40,418 bases of DNA, taken from the NCBI RefSeq assembly GCF_014642735.1, contig NZ_BMIV01000002.1:404923-445340 (forward strand). The letters run 5' to 3'. The notes beneath the pieces were generated by a model. It made no database searches. It had not been told where the DNA came from and saw only the letters and a program-made list of their open reading frames with translations. Made by a program: the position numbers and the translations under genes. The DNA is from Paracoccus acridae. GTDB taxonomy: Bacteria; Pseudomonadota; Alphaproteobacteria; Rhodobacterales; Rhodobacteraceae. Shown in pieces: positions 18,155 through 27,149 of this stretch; the first letter of the stretch is position 1, and each line of letters begins with the position of its first letter.

Positions 18155-18649
18155 ATGCGCCGCCTCGAGAATGCCTTCGTCACGTTGAACGGCTCCATCC
18201 TGGTGATGGGGCTGATGGCGATGGCGGTCATGCTGGGCTGGAATGTCCTGGGCCGCTATCTGACGGGCAATTCGTTGACCTGGGCAGACGAGGTGGCGCG
18301 CTATTCGATGATCTGGCTGACCTTTCTGGGCAGCGGGCTTGCCCTGCGCGAGGGGGCACATGCCGCAATCACCAACGCCCAGGAGGCCCTTCCCGGCCAG
18401 GGTCAGCGGGCTCTGCGGGCGCTGATCCTCCTGGTGCTGCTGGGCTTCTTCGCTTTCATGGTCTGGGTCGGGATCGACTACATGAATCGGATGGCGGTCC
18501 AGCGGTCCGCCGCCCTGCGTATCCCGATGAAGTGGGTCTATGCCGCAATGCCTGTGGGCTTTGCGCTGATGATCGTGCATCTGGTCCTGATCGCGCCACG
18601 CTATCTGCGCGCTGGCCTGCAACACCCGGAAGAGACCGCCCTTGGCTGA
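18155..18649 (+). CDS. dctQ: TRAP transporter small permease, DctQ family
   Basis: Small four-helix membrane subunit of the TRAP permease. The 164-residue product has hydrophobic segments near 15-35, 50-65, 90-110 and 125-150, and the family motif NSLTWADEVARYSMIWLTF in the second. It begins 4 bases after the dctP stop and its last codons overlap the dctM start. Confidence 0.9.
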   Translation: MRRLENAFVTLNGSILVMGLMAMAVMLGWNVLGRYLTGNSLTWADEVARYSMIWLTFLGSGLALREGAHAAITNAQEALPGQGQRALRALILLVLLGFFAFMVWVGIDYMNRMAVQRSAALRIPMKWVYAAMPVGFALMIVHLVLIAPRYLRAGLQHPEETALG

Positions 18650-19931
18650 AATCCTGATCGTCGCCTTCCTGATCCTGATGGTCATGGGGGTCCCCGTCGC
18701 ATTCAGCTTGGCCATGGCAACCTTCGCGGCCGTTGCCATCGACGGGCGCTATCCGATGGTCGTCGTCGTCAAGGAGATGTTCACCGGCCTCGACAGCTTT
18801 CCCCTGTTGGCGGTGCCATTCTTCATCCTGGCCGCGGAAATCATGTCCACGGGCGCGATATCGCGCATGCTCCTGCGCTTCGCCTCGCAGTTCGTCGGGC
18901 ACCTGAGAGGCGGCCTTGGCTATGCCAATGTGCTGACAGGAACCCTGTTTGCGGGGATCTCGGGCTCGGCCCTGGCATCGGCCGCGGGACCGGGGGCGAT
19001 GATGGCCCGGATGATGGAGCGCAGCGGCTATTCGAAATCCTATGCCGGGGCGCTGACCATTTCGGTCGCCGTTGTCGATCCGATCATTCCTCCGTCAATC
19101 ACGATGATCATCTATGCCCTGCAGGACCGCAACGTCTCGGTCGGGTCTCTGTTCATGGCGGGCCTGCTGCCGGGATTGCTGATCTCTGCCCTCATCGCCG
19201 GAGTGAACTGGTGGATCAGCCGCAAGCGGGATTACCGCAGCCTTGAGCTGCGCCCACCCGCCTCGCAGATGCTGCGCAACACCATTGCCGCCCTGCCTGC
19301 GCTGCTGCTGATCGTCCTGATCGTCGGCGGCATCCGGGGCGGCCTGTTCACGCCGACCGAGGCATCGGTGGTGGCCGTCTTCTATGCCATCATCGCCAGC
19401 GCCGTCATCTATCGCGGCTTTACTTTCGCCGATCTGTGGGGCGCTTTCCTTCGGTCCGCCATCATGTCGGTCGCGGTGCTGATGATCCTGGCCGCGGCCC
19501 GCGCCTTCGCCTGGGTGCTGATCATCGAGGGTGTGCCCCAGGCCATGGCCGATGCGGTGATCGCGATGGATCTGTCGCCCATCGCCTTCCTGTTGATGGT
19601 CAACCTGCTGCTGCTGTTCTTCGGCATGTTCATGGATCCGCTGCCCGGCGTCATGATCCTGGTTCCGATCTTGGCGCCAATCGCCCACGGGCTTGGCATC
19701 GCGCCGGATCACTTCGCCATCATTGTCATTGTCAATCTGACGTTCGGGCTCATGACTCCGCCGGTAGGGGGGCTTATCTTCGTCGTGGCCTCGGCCACCA
19801 AGCAAAAGCCATCCGCGCTGGTGCGCGAGTTGCCGCCCTTCTTCCTTGCGGCAATCGCGTCGCTGCTGATCCTGACATTCGTGCCCGCGCTGTCGACCTG
19901 GCTGCCCGCGATCAGCGGTTTCGCCCGGTGA
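18642..19931 (+). CDS. dctM: TRAP transporter large permease, DctM family
   Basis: The ion-coupled transport channel of the TRAP system. The 429-residue protein is hydrophobic throughout, with a dozen or so membrane segments. It has DctM signatures such as FFILAAEIMSTGAIS, GISGSALASAAGPGAM, PPSITMIIYA and FGLMTPPVGG. I take a TTG start at 18642 (AEILIVAF), preceded by GGAAGAG and overlapping dctQ by 8 bases; no ATG fits the usual N-terminus better. The operon ends here. Confidence 0.92.
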   Translation: MAEILIVAFLILMVMGVPVAFSLAMATFAAVAIDGRYPMVVVVKEMFTGLDSFPLLAVPFFILAAEIMSTGAISRMLLRFASQFVGHLRGGLGYANVLTGTLFAGISGSALASAAGPGAMMARMMERSGYSKSYAGALTISVAVVDPIIPPSITMIIYALQDRNVSVGSLFMAGLLPGLLISALIAGVNWWISRKRDYRSLELRPPASQMLRNTIAALPALLLIVLIVGGIRGGLFTPTEASVVAVFYAIIASAVIYRGFTFADLWGAFLRSAIMSVAVLMILAAARAFAWVLIIEGVPQAMADAVIAMDLSPIAFLLMVNLLLLFFGMFMDPLPGVMILVPILAPIAHGLGIAPDHFAIIVIVNLTFGLMTPPVGGLIFVVASATKQKPSALVRELPPFFLAAIASLLILTFVPALSTWLPAISGFAR

Positions 19932-20115
19932 CCATCCCCGCTTCGAGCATCACTTTGCAGGGCAGTTTCTTCAGCGGGCGTGTCAGCGAAACAGGCTGAT
20001 CAAGGATGCTTTATCGCGGGCTTCGGATTGCGCCTGCCCATGGGGGCCACTTGACTATGTCGGCGCTTGACTCAACAGACCTCCAACCGCGAACTCCTAT
20101 TGCACGAGGCCACCC

Positions 20116-20619
20116 TTGCCCAGATCCGCGCTGCCGCTTGTCATTCTTGCTGTCTTTCTTGGCGCCGTCACGCCGTCGGCTGCGGACCCGGTCGTAAAGG
20201 GCGCAGAGCACTGTGTCGTAAACGTCCGTGCTGATGACCGGCTGAACCTCCGGGCCGCGCCCAAGGCGGAAGCCGCGGTTCGCGAGCGTTTCGCCTATGG
20301 TTCATGCGGGATCATGGTGACTGCCGCTTGCAAGGGATCATGGTGTCCGGTCGAGGATGGACACCATTCGGGTTGGGTGCACCGGCACTACATCGCCGCG
20401 CTGCCTGACGTGGAGTTCTGCTTTACCGCTGCGGCGTCGCGCGAACTGCGGCTCCTCCGCGCCTGGCCGTCCTCCGGCTCGCGCATCGTGACCGAGTTGC
20501 CGGCCAAACAATGCGGGATCAGGCCGCTTCCCTACATCGTGGAGGGTTGGCAGAAGGCCCGCGTGGATGGATGGGAGGGCTGGCTGCCCCAGGCGGGACT
20601 GGCCCACACGGGAGACTGA
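20116..20619 (+). CDS. Secreted SH3-domain protein
   Basis: A 167-residue exported protein with two SH3-like domains. It starts at TTG 20116 with a signal peptide (PRSALPLVILAVFLGAVTPS, cleavage likely after SAA). The first SH3_3 domain spans about 30-92, with NLRAAPKAEAAVRERFAYGS and GSWCPVEDGHHSGWVHRHYI. A looser repeat follows (LRLLRAWPSSGSRIV ... EGWQKARVDGWEGWLPQ), and there are several Cys that could pair in the periplasm. Such proteins often bind peptidoglycan; no specific role can be given. Stop at 20619. Confidence 0.8.
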   Translation: MPRSALPLVILAVFLGAVTPSAADPVVKGAEHCVVNVRADDRLNLRAAPKAEAAVRERFAYGSCGIMVTAACKGSWCPVEDGHHSGWVHRHYIAALPDVEFCFTAAASRELRLLRAWPSSGSRIVTELPAKQCGIRPLPYIVEGWQKARVDGWEGWLPQAGLAHTGD

Positions 20620-20651
20620 TGGCTGTCAGCAACGCCCGCGCCTGATCCGAC

Positions 20652-22007
20652 ATGTTGCCAGCATACGGGTGCTCCGATCCCGCCGGTGCCGCACCAAGAG
20701 GGCGTCGCTCTTCGACGGCCATTGGAACTGAGCACGTCCCCGAAACGCTGAAACAGCAGGATGGAGGACAGCCGCGGGAGAAGTGGGCAATGACGGTCAC
20801 GGTCTTCGGTGAGGCGGACGCCGCAACGCTGGCGCAGGCAGAGCGTTGCGCCCTGGAGGCAGAGGCCATGTTGCTGATGGCTGATAATCACAAGGGCTAT
20901 GGCATGCCTGTCGGCGGCGTCGCCGTCTACAAGGACAAGGTTCCACCCGCCGGCGTGGGCTTCGACATCGCCTGCGGGAACAAGGCTGTCCTGACGAACC
21001 TCAATCTGGGGGACATCGAAGGTCGGCTGTCGAGGCTTGCCGACGAGATCTTCGCAAGCCTTTCCTTCGGGATCGGACGAAAGAATGCCACGCCTGTCGT
21101 TCATCGTGTTTTCGACGATCCCGCCTGGGATGAGGTCGGATTTCTGAAAAGCCATCCCGATCTGAAGAAAAAGGCACTGGATCAGCTGGGGACGATCGGT
21201 TCCGGAAACCATTATGTCGATGTCTTTGCGGACGAGGCCGATCGCATCTGGGTGGGCGCGCATTTCGGCTCTCGCGGGCTGGGCCATGCCATCGCCACGC
21301 ATTTCATGAAGCGCGCCGGCGACAACCCGAACATCGTGGATGAGACACCCAACACCCTTGAGGTCGGTAGCCGCCACGGGCGCGACTACATCAAGGCAAT
21401 GCGGCTGGCCGGCGACTATGCCTATGCCGGTCGCGACTGGGTATGCGAGACGGTGGTGGGCATCCTGGGCGGCAAGATCATCGAGGAAGTTCACAACCAC
21501 CATAACTTTGCGTGGCAGGAAACCCATGGCGGAGAGAGCTATTGGGTCGTCCGAAAGGGTGCCACGCCGGCCTTCCCCGGTCAGCGCAGCTTCATCGGAT
21601 CGTCGATGGGCGATGTTTCGGTGATCGTCGAGGGAGTGGACAGCGATCTGTCGCGGGCAGCCTTCTATTCGACCATCCACGGGGCGGGCCGGATCATGTC
21701 GCGGACCAAGGCCGCCGGCAAGCGGCGCAAGCGCATTGTCGAGCAGAAGCAGGCGAACGGCAAGATGAAGAAGATCACCCAGTGGTACACCGAGGGCGGC
21801 GCGGTGGACTTTGACGCGGTGCGGCTCAGGATCGCGCAAGCGGGAACACATCTGCGTGGAGCCGGGGCTGATGAGGCGCCCGAAGTCTACAAGAAGCTTT
21901 CGGACGTTCTTGCCCACCATGGCAGCACCGTGAAAATCATCCACACGCTCAGGCCGCTGATCGTCTGTATGGCCGGAGGAGACGAGTTCGATCCCTATAA
22001 GGACTGA
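20652..22007 (+). CDS. rtcB: RtcB-family RNA-splicing ligase
   Basis: RtcB joins RNA ends with a 2',3'-cyclic phosphate (or 3'-phosphate) to 5'-OH ends using GTP and Mn2+. This protein has the family's motifs in order: DNHKGYGMPVGGV (in place of PDVHxGxG), VGFDIACGN with the metal-binding Cys, GTIGSGNHYVDVF, HNHHNFAW and IHGAGRIMSR with the guanylylated His. The active-site set looks complete. ATG at 20652 gives 451 residues; the first 40 or so do not resemble the family, so the true start may be further in. It is monocistronic, with no RtcA or RtcR nearby. Confidence 0.88.
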   Translation: MLPAYGCSDPAGAAPRGRRSSTAIGTEHVPETLKQQDGGQPREKWAMTVTVFGEADAATLAQAERCALEAEAMLLMADNHKGYGMPVGGVAVYKDKVPPAGVGFDIACGNKAVLTNLNLGDIEGRLSRLADEIFASLSFGIGRKNATPVVHRVFDDPAWDEVGFLKSHPDLKKKALDQLGTIGSGNHYVDVFADEADRIWVGAHFGSRGLGHAIATHFMKRAGDNPNIVDETPNTLEVGSRHGRDYIKAMRLAGDYAYAGRDWVCETVVGILGGKIIEEVHNHHNFAWQETHGGESYWVVRKGATPAFPGQRSFIGSSMGDVSVIVEGVDSDLSRAAFYSTIHGAGRIMSRTKAAGKRRKRIVEQKQANGKMKKITQWYTEGGAVDFDAVRLRIAQAGTHLRGAGADEAPEVYKKLSDVLAHHGSTVKIIHTLRPLIVCMAGGDEFDPYKD

Positions 22008-22027
22008 TCGACGCGGCTTCGCTTATC

Positions 22028-22086
22028 GCCTGCTGCGTTGGTGCGATACAGTACCGCCATTCACGATGAAGGTGGCGACAGCAGGC
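22028..22086. terminator. Possible bidirectional terminator between rtcB and the amidase gene
   Basis: GCCTGCTG at 22028-22035 is exactly mirrored by CAGCAGGC at 22079-22086. Within the 43-base loop an inner pairing of CGCCA-TTC with GAA-GGTGGCG extends the hairpin. The two flanking genes converge on it. It lacks a clear T-run on either side, so the call is weak. Confidence 0.4.
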
Positions 22087-22116
22087 CATTTCCCCGATCT
22101 GCTGGCGCCTGCTGCA

Positions 22117-23643
22117 TCAGACAGCCGGTTTGCGGTGCCGCGTATGCTGTTCGTAGGCATAAGCCTGGTTCAGCAGTTCTGCCTCTGACCATTGCAGCCC
22201 AAGGAAGATCAGGCCAAAGGGCGCTCCTGAGGCGTAATAACCGGCAGGGACAGTGACACCTGGGATTCCGGCAATGTTCAGTTCGCCAACGGTGGTTTCG
22301 CGAAGCGCTTGGCCCGAGTGAAGTTCGGGAAGCTCATTCAGCATCTGGGGATAAACCAAGCTGTCCAGGCTGTGCTTTGCGAAAACAAGATCCAGCAGCT
22401 CCAAGTACCGGCGTTTCAGTTCTGTAAAGGCCGGCAGGGCAGGGGGCGTTTCGGGATCGGCAAGACATGGCGCGAAATCGGGAAGTTCTTGCAGATAGCC
22501 AAGGATCGCGCCCTTCCCAAGGACATTCTCGGACGCCGTGGCCGCGACAAACTCGTTCCAGGATTTAAGCGCGGGGTCGGGTCCAAGGCGACGCAGGTAG
22601 CAGGTCATGTCATAAGGCAGCGACTCAAGGCCGCGACCGTCGAAGAAGGGTGTTCCCGGTGTGACCTGGCGCAGGCTGGCGAAATCCGTTCCAGCAAAAG
22701 GATCCTCAATCAAGATCGCGCCCGCCGCCACCAGTTCGCGCTTTGCACGCTCGTAAAGCCGCGCGGCCTTGTCCGAGAGAAGATCCGGTCGCCAGCCCGG
22801 GCCATAAAGCCCCAGCCGCTTTCCTTGCAGCCCGTCATTTGACAACCGTGCTGCATAGCCGTCTGCTGGAACCTTTCCGACGGAGGCCAATGTCTTCGGA
22901 TCCTCGGTGGTGAAGCCCGCCAGCGCCGTCAGGCATTCGGCGGCATCGGTCACCGTGCGCGCGACTGGTCCCACCACGTCGCGATTGGCTGACAGGGGCA
23001 CCACGCCTGCATTGGGCACCAGCCCGATCGTTGGTTTGATGCCCACCAGATCTTGTGCCGAGGCGGGGTTCTGGATGGATCCGCCCGTTTCCTCGGCCAG
23101 CCCGATCACCGCCATGTGGGCGGCGACCGCCGCAGCCGAGCCGGCGCTGGATCCCCCCGGCACGCGGTCGGGTGCAGCGGGATTGATCGTCGGTCCGGCC
23201 CAACTGTCATTGGCATGGGTTCCGGTCCAACTGAGGATCGGGACATTGGTCTTGCCGATGATGACGGCATCGGCGGCACGCATGCGGGCCACCACCGGAC
23301 TGTCGCGTTCGGGCATCAGATCGACGCCGCCCGCACCGGAATAAAGCAGCCGCCAGCCTGCGGTCGATGGAAAGCCCACCATGTCCATGGGATCCTTGAC
23401 CACGATGGGAACACCCGCCAAGGCTCCTACCTTCTCGCCTGCGGCGATCCGGCGGTCGATGTCGCGGGCGGTGTCCAGTGCCGCGTCGTTTTCGAAGATC
23501 ACCGCGTTATAAGTGCCGTTCGTCGCCTGCATCTGGGCGATTGCAGCCGATGTCACTGCCTCGGCGGTAAATGCGCCTCTGGCCAGGCCCTCGCGAATGC
23601 CGGCCACCGTCAACTCGCCCAAGGAAGAAAGCATGTCCTTCAT
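22117..23643 (-). CDS. Amidase-signature family enzyme
   Basis: A cytoplasmic amide hydrolase of the amidase signature family. The 508-residue protein carries the Ser-cisSer-Lys triad: Lys in GVPIVVKDPMDM, cis-Ser in VPGGSSAGSAAAVAAH and the nucleophile in EETGGSIQNPASA. The length is normal. The ATG at 23643 overlaps the stop of the acetamidase gene by 4 bases, and the longer upstream frame is not used. As last gene of the amide operon it probably hydrolyses an amide taken up by the Urt-type transporter; the exact substrate cannot be read from the sequence. Confidence 0.9.
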   Translation of the reverse strand: MKDMLSSLGELTVAGIREGLARGAFTAEAVTSAAIAQMQATNGTYNAVIFENDAALDTARDIDRRIAAGEKVGALAGVPIVVKDPMDMVGFPSTAGWRLLYSGAGGVDLMPERDSPVVARMRAADAVIIGKTNVPILSWTGTHANDSWAGPTINPAAPDRVPGGSSAGSAAAVAAHMAVIGLAEETGGSIQNPASAQDLVGIKPTIGLVPNAGVVPLSANRDVVGPVARTVTDAAECLTALAGFTTEDPKTLASVGKVPADGYAARLSNDGLQGKRLGLYGPGWRPDLLSDKAARLYERAKRELVAAGAILIEDPFAGTDFASLRQVTPGTPFFDGRGLESLPYDMTCYLRRLGPDPALKSWNEFVAATASENVLGKGAILGYLQELPDFAPCLADPETPPALPAFTELKRRYLELLDLVFAKHSLDSLVYPQMLNELPELHSGQALRETTVGELNIAGIPGVTVPAGYYASGAPFGLIFLGLQWSEAELLNQAYAYEQHTRHRKPAV

Positions 23644-24638
23644 CGGGCGATTCCAACGATGGATTTCAGGACCGAGGCGCCCACCGTGTATTTCGGATCC
23701 ACCATGTTCCCCAGCCGGATCCGGCCGCACTGCGTCAGAAGCATATAGGCGTCGATCTCGTCAAAGCCGAAGTCGGCGGCCATCCAGCGGATCAGCTCGC
23801 GATAGGCGCCGCGGGCGGCGTCTTCCATCGGGCGCGAGGAACCGATGGTCATGTAGAATTTCTCGTTCTCGAGCCGCGGGGTCTTGATGGTCCAGCCCTT
23901 GATCAGATCGACACGGACGGTGGTGACGGTCGGGTGTTCGATCGCGACGCCGCACAATTCGCCGTCGCCTTGGGCGGCATGGCAGTCGCCCAGGAACAGG
24001 AACCCGCCTTCGGTCTGGACGGGCAGATAGACGACCGCGCCAGGCGCCACGTCCGGCAGGTCCATGTTGCCGCCATAATAGTCCGGCACCAGCGAGGAGA
24101 TGGCCTCGATCTGCGGGGCGGTGCCGATCGTGCCGATGAAGGGCTCGTAAGGCAGGGTGATGCGGTCGTTCCAGACGGTGCCTTCCTCGGCGGTGACATG
24201 CAGCTTGCGCACGCGTTCGGGCAGGGGCGCCGTCAGCAATGCGGTGTCCGCCGTGGGCACCAAGCCGCCGAACTCGGGCATGATGACGGTGGTGCCGCGT
24301 GGCTGGGGACCACGTGGGACGATGCTGTCGATGTGGACAGCGATCGTATCACCCTTTTCCGCGCCGTTGATCCAGACCGGTCCGTTCTGCGGATTGAGGA
24401 ACGGGAAGTTCAGCTTCTCGGTAGGCGTGTCGGATTCAGAGGTGATCGCCCCCTCGAAGGCGTCATGGGTTTCGCAGGTCAGGACCGTGCCAGGGTCAAT
24501 CTTCAGGACCGGCGGGATGGCCGCGCTGTAGACGTAGTGATAGCTGCCCTGCTGCGCTTCGGTCAGCGATGCTTCGGCCCGCACTTCGCCCTTTGCGACA
24601 CCCTTGCGGGCCATGATGGAGTCTTCGAACCAGCTCAT
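23640..24638 (-). CDS. fmdA: Acetamidase/formamidase family protein
   Basis: FmdA/AmdA enzymes hydrolyse formamide or acetamide to ammonium and the acid. The 332-residue product has VLKIDPGTVLTCETHDAFEG, then GPVWINGAEKGDTIAVHI, the family's N-terminal half, and the FLFLGDCHAAQGDGELCGVA motif of the metal-dependent fold. It is somewhat shorter than the roughly 400-residue classic formamidases, as are many acetamidases. It starts 22 bases after the urtE stop and overlaps the next amidase gene by 4 bases. This placement agrees with formamide use in Methylophilus, where fmdA adjoins amide transporter genes. Confidence 0.9.
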   Translation of the reverse strand: MSWFEDSIMARKGVAKGEVRAEASLTEAQQGSYHYVYSAAIPPVLKIDPGTVLTCETHDAFEGAITSESDTPTEKLNFPFLNPQNGPVWINGAEKGDTIAVHIDSIVPRGPQPRGTTVIMPEFGGLVPTADTALLTAPLPERVRKLHVTAEEGTVWNDRITLPYEPFIGTIGTAPQIEAISSLVPDYYGGNMDLPDVAPGAVVYLPVQTEGGFLFLGDCHAAQGDGELCGVAIEHPTVTTVRVDLIKGWTIKTPRLENEKFYMTIGSSRPMEDAARGAYRELIRWMAADFGFDEIDAYMLLTQCGRIRLGNMVDPKYTVGASVLKSIVGIAR

Positions 24639-24660
24639 GGGAATACCTTTCTTGGATGGG

Positions 24661-25371
24661 TCAGACGGACAGATAGCTGCGGATGAGGTCCTGATCGTCC
24701 AGGTCGGCGCGAGTCAGCGCGGCGGTGATGCGGCCCTTGTCCATGACATAGCAGCGTTGTGCCATGGCGCGGATCATGTCGATGTTCTGTTCGACAAAGA
24801 CGACGCTGAGGCCGGTCTTGGCGTTCAGCTCCACCATGATCCGGGCGATTGACTGGACGATGTTGGGCTGGATGCCTTCTGAGGGTTCGTCCAGAAGGAC
24901 CAGAGACGGCCCGCCCATCAGCACACGGCCGATGGCAAGCTGCTGCTGTTGGCCGCCCGACATTGTGCCTGCGCGCTGGTGGGCGCGTTCCTGCAGGATG
25001 GGGAAGTAGTGATAGACTTCCTCAAGCTTGCCATCCAGCTTGCGGCCGGAAATCGACTGGCCGACCATCAGGTTTTCCAGCACGGTCATGCGCGGAAAGA
25101 CATCCCGACCCTGGGGGACATAGCCGATCCCAAGGCGCGCGCGGCGATGCGCCGAAAGGCCGTCGACCTGCCGGCCCTTCACCCGGATCTCTCCACGCTG
25201 GCTTGGCAGAAGCCCGATCAGCGTTTTCATCAGGGTGGACTTGCCCACGCCATTGCGACCGATGATGGCGACGATCTCGCCTTCCTTCACATCGATGTCG
25301 ACGCCTTGCAGAACTGGCTTGCCGCCATATCCGCCGTTCAGTGCAGATGTTTGCAGAAGCGGTTCAGGCAT
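24661..25371 (-). CDS. urtE: Branched-chain/urea-type ABC transporter ATPase, UrtE-like
   Basis: One of two cytoplasmic ATPases of a HAAT-type amide or urea importer. The 236-residue product has Walker A (IIGRNGVGKST), the ABC signature (MSGGQQQQLAIGR), Walker B (LVLLDEPSEG) and the QPNIVQSI segment typical of LivF/UrtE. The start overlaps the urtD stop by 8 bases. Named by similarity; the cargo is more likely a short aliphatic amide, given the neighbours. Confidence 0.92.
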   Translation of the reverse strand: MPEPLLQTSALNGGYGGKPVLQGVDIDVKEGEIVAIIGRNGVGKSTLMKTLIGLLPSQRGEIRVKGRQVDGLSAHRRARLGIGYVPQGRDVFPRMTVLENLMVGQSISGRKLDGKLEEVYHYFPILQERAHQRAGTMSGGQQQQLAIGRVLMGGPSLVLLDEPSEGIQPNIVQSIARIMVELNAKTGLSVVFVEQNIDMIRAMAQRCYVMDKGRITAALTRADLDDQDLIRSYLSV

Positions 25372-26080
25372 GGACCTCTCCCAGATAGATCTTGGCGACC
25401 CGGGGGTCGGCGGTGATCTCGTTGATGCTGCCTTGGGCGAAAACCTTGCCCAGATGCAGCACGGTCACCCGATGGGCGATCTGGCGCACGAAGGCCATGT
25501 CGTGTTCCACTGCCAGCACGGTCATGCCCTCGGCATTCAGCCGGTGCAGCATCTCGCCCGTGGCGTGGGTCTCGTCGGGCGTCATTCCTGCAGTCGGCTC
25601 GTCAAGCAACAGCAGGCGCGGCTTCAAGGCGATCGCCATTCCGATTTCCAGCCACTGCTTTTGGCCGTGGCTGAGATTGCCGGCAAGTTGGGTGTGATCC
25701 TGCGACAGCTTCAGGAATTCCAGCAGCCGATCAACTTCCTCGGTCAGATCGCCGGCAGGAACATGGTGCTGCAGGGCGATGACAAGGTTCTGGCGGGTGC
25801 TGAGTTCCTTGAAGATGCCGGGAACCTGGAACTTGACGCTGATCCCCTTGCGGATGCGCTGAAACGGCTTGGCGCGGGTGATATCCTCATCCGCAAACAG
25901 GATTTGGCCGCTGTCAGGCTGATGTTCGCCCAGGATCAGGCGGAAGAAGGTGCTCTTGCCCGCACCGTTCGGGCCGATCAGGCAATGCATCTCTCCGGTT
26001 TGGAGGGTGAAATCCACGTTCCCGGTGACATGCAGGCCGCCAAAATGCTTGTTCAGCTTGCGGGTTTCCAGAATGGTCAT
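25364..26080 (-). CDS. urtD: Branched-chain/urea-type ABC transporter ATPase, UrtD-like
   Basis: Second ATPase of the amide importer, LivG/UrtD type. The 238-residue product begins MTILETRKLNKHFGGLHV, has Walker A (IGPNGAGKSTFF), the long insertion with FQVPGIFKELSTRQNL, the ABC signature (LSHGQKQWLEIG) and Walker B (LLLLDEPTAGM). ATG at 26080 overlaps the urtC stop as ATGA, so the longer upstream open frame is not the gene. Confidence 0.93.
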   Translation of the reverse strand: MTILETRKLNKHFGGLHVTGNVDFTLQTGEMHCLIGPNGAGKSTFFRLILGEHQPDSGQILFADEDITRAKPFQRIRKGISVKFQVPGIFKELSTRQNLVIALQHHVPAGDLTEEVDRLLEFLKLSQDHTQLAGNLSHGQKQWLEIGMAIALKPRLLLLDEPTAGMTPDETHATGEMLHRLNAEGMTVLAVEHDMAFVRQIAHRVTVLHLGKVFAQGSINEITADPRVAKIYLGEVHA

Positions 26081-27147
26081 CAGCGCGCCTCCTTCCGGCG
26101 GAACAGGCGGCGTGATGCGTCCACGATGCCCATCACAATGCCACGCGGAGCAACCAGCACCGTGACGACAAGCAGAACACCCATGACGATCAAGGCATAC
26201 TGGCTGCCATAGATCGTCAGCATCTGGAACACGATCAGTACGGCCAAGGTGCCTACCAGCGTGGTGGTCAGGTCGCCGCGGCCGCCGACCGCCACCCAGA
26301 CAATGGGCAAGGCAGCGGCCGTCATCCCCATCGAGGCGGGGGTGATGTAGTTGCCCCACGAGGTGTAAAGCACCCCCGACAGCCCGGCGAGGGACGAGCC
26401 GATGACAAATGCGCCCAACTGGAACTTGCGGATGTCATAGCCAAGCATCTCGGCGCGCTGGGGATTCTCGCGGATTGCGACCAGCACATTGCCGAAGCGC
26501 GAATTCACCAGCATCCGCAGGGCCAGATAGACGACCACCAGCAGCGCAAGGGTCAGGTAATACAGCGGCAGGTCAGGGAACAGGACGATGCTTCCGCCGG
26601 GCCAGGGGATCGTCAGGGACGGCATGCTGCCCATGCCGTTGAACCCGTTCAGCCGCGCCGAACCGATTGCCCACTGCGGTCCTGCGGTCTGAGCCATGAA
26701 GCGTTCCAGCACCAGGGTCACAGACAGGGACACGATGCCAAGGAACACGCCATTGATGCGGCCGAAGAACAGGAAGTAGCCTAGGACGGCCGCAAAGAAT
26801 GCGCTGAAGCCCACGGCCATCACAAGCGACAGCAGCGTCAGTCCGTAGGCATCGCCCAGGTTGATTGTCAGCACCCCGTAGCAATAGCCCGCGATGCCGA
26901 AAAAGGCGGTCTGCCCGAAGCTCAACGATCCGCCATAGCCCCAGATCAGCGAGAGCCCCATGGCCATGAACAGCCAGTTGAAGAAGTAGACGTTGTTGCC
27001 AACGTCATAGCTGTCGGCAAACATCGGATAGGCGCAGGCACAGGCCAGGACAAGGGCGAAGCCCGCCCAGAACTTTGGCCCTCGGCCAAGAGTCTGCGGC
27101 CCCTCGACCAGGCGCAGGATGCCGCGCAGCCGGGATGTCTCGGCCAT
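26080..27147 (-). CDS. urtC: Branched-chain/urea-type ABC transporter permease, UrtC-like
   Basis: Membrane permease of the LivM/UrtC type. The 355-residue protein has about ten hydrophobic segments. It contains WGYGGSLSFGQTAFFGIAGY and the cytoplasmic coupling loop with VAIRENPQRAEMLGYD, which contacts the ATPases. ATG at 27147 is two bases after the urtB stop codon. The product ends in a basic tail (RRLFRRKEAR). Confidence 0.92.
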   Translation of the reverse strand: MAETSRLRGILRLVEGPQTLGRGPKFWAGFALVLACACAYPMFADSYDVGNNVYFFNWLFMAMGLSLIWGYGGSLSFGQTAFFGIAGYCYGVLTINLGDAYGLTLLSLVMAVGFSAFFAAVLGYFLFFGRINGVFLGIVSLSVTLVLERFMAQTAGPQWAIGSARLNGFNGMGSMPSLTIPWPGGSIVLFPDLPLYYLTLALLVVVYLALRMLVNSRFGNVLVAIRENPQRAEMLGYDIRKFQLGAFVIGSSLAGLSGVLYTSWGNYITPASMGMTAAALPIVWVAVGGRGDLTTTLVGTLAVLIVFQMLTIYGSQYALIVMGVLLVVTVLVAPRGIVMGIVDASRRLFRRKEAR

Positions 27148-27149
27148 TC

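Noticed and set aside
17146..18231. Minus-strand open frame of 361 codons
   Set aside because: It is antisense to dctP; the signal peptide and DctP motifs are on the plus strand.
20532..21944. Minus-strand open frame of 470 codons
   Set aside because: It is antisense to rtcB, which has all RtcB motifs; the antisense product has none.
23571..24686. Plus-strand open frame of 371 codons
   Set aside because: It is antisense to the acetamidase and has no recognisable domain.
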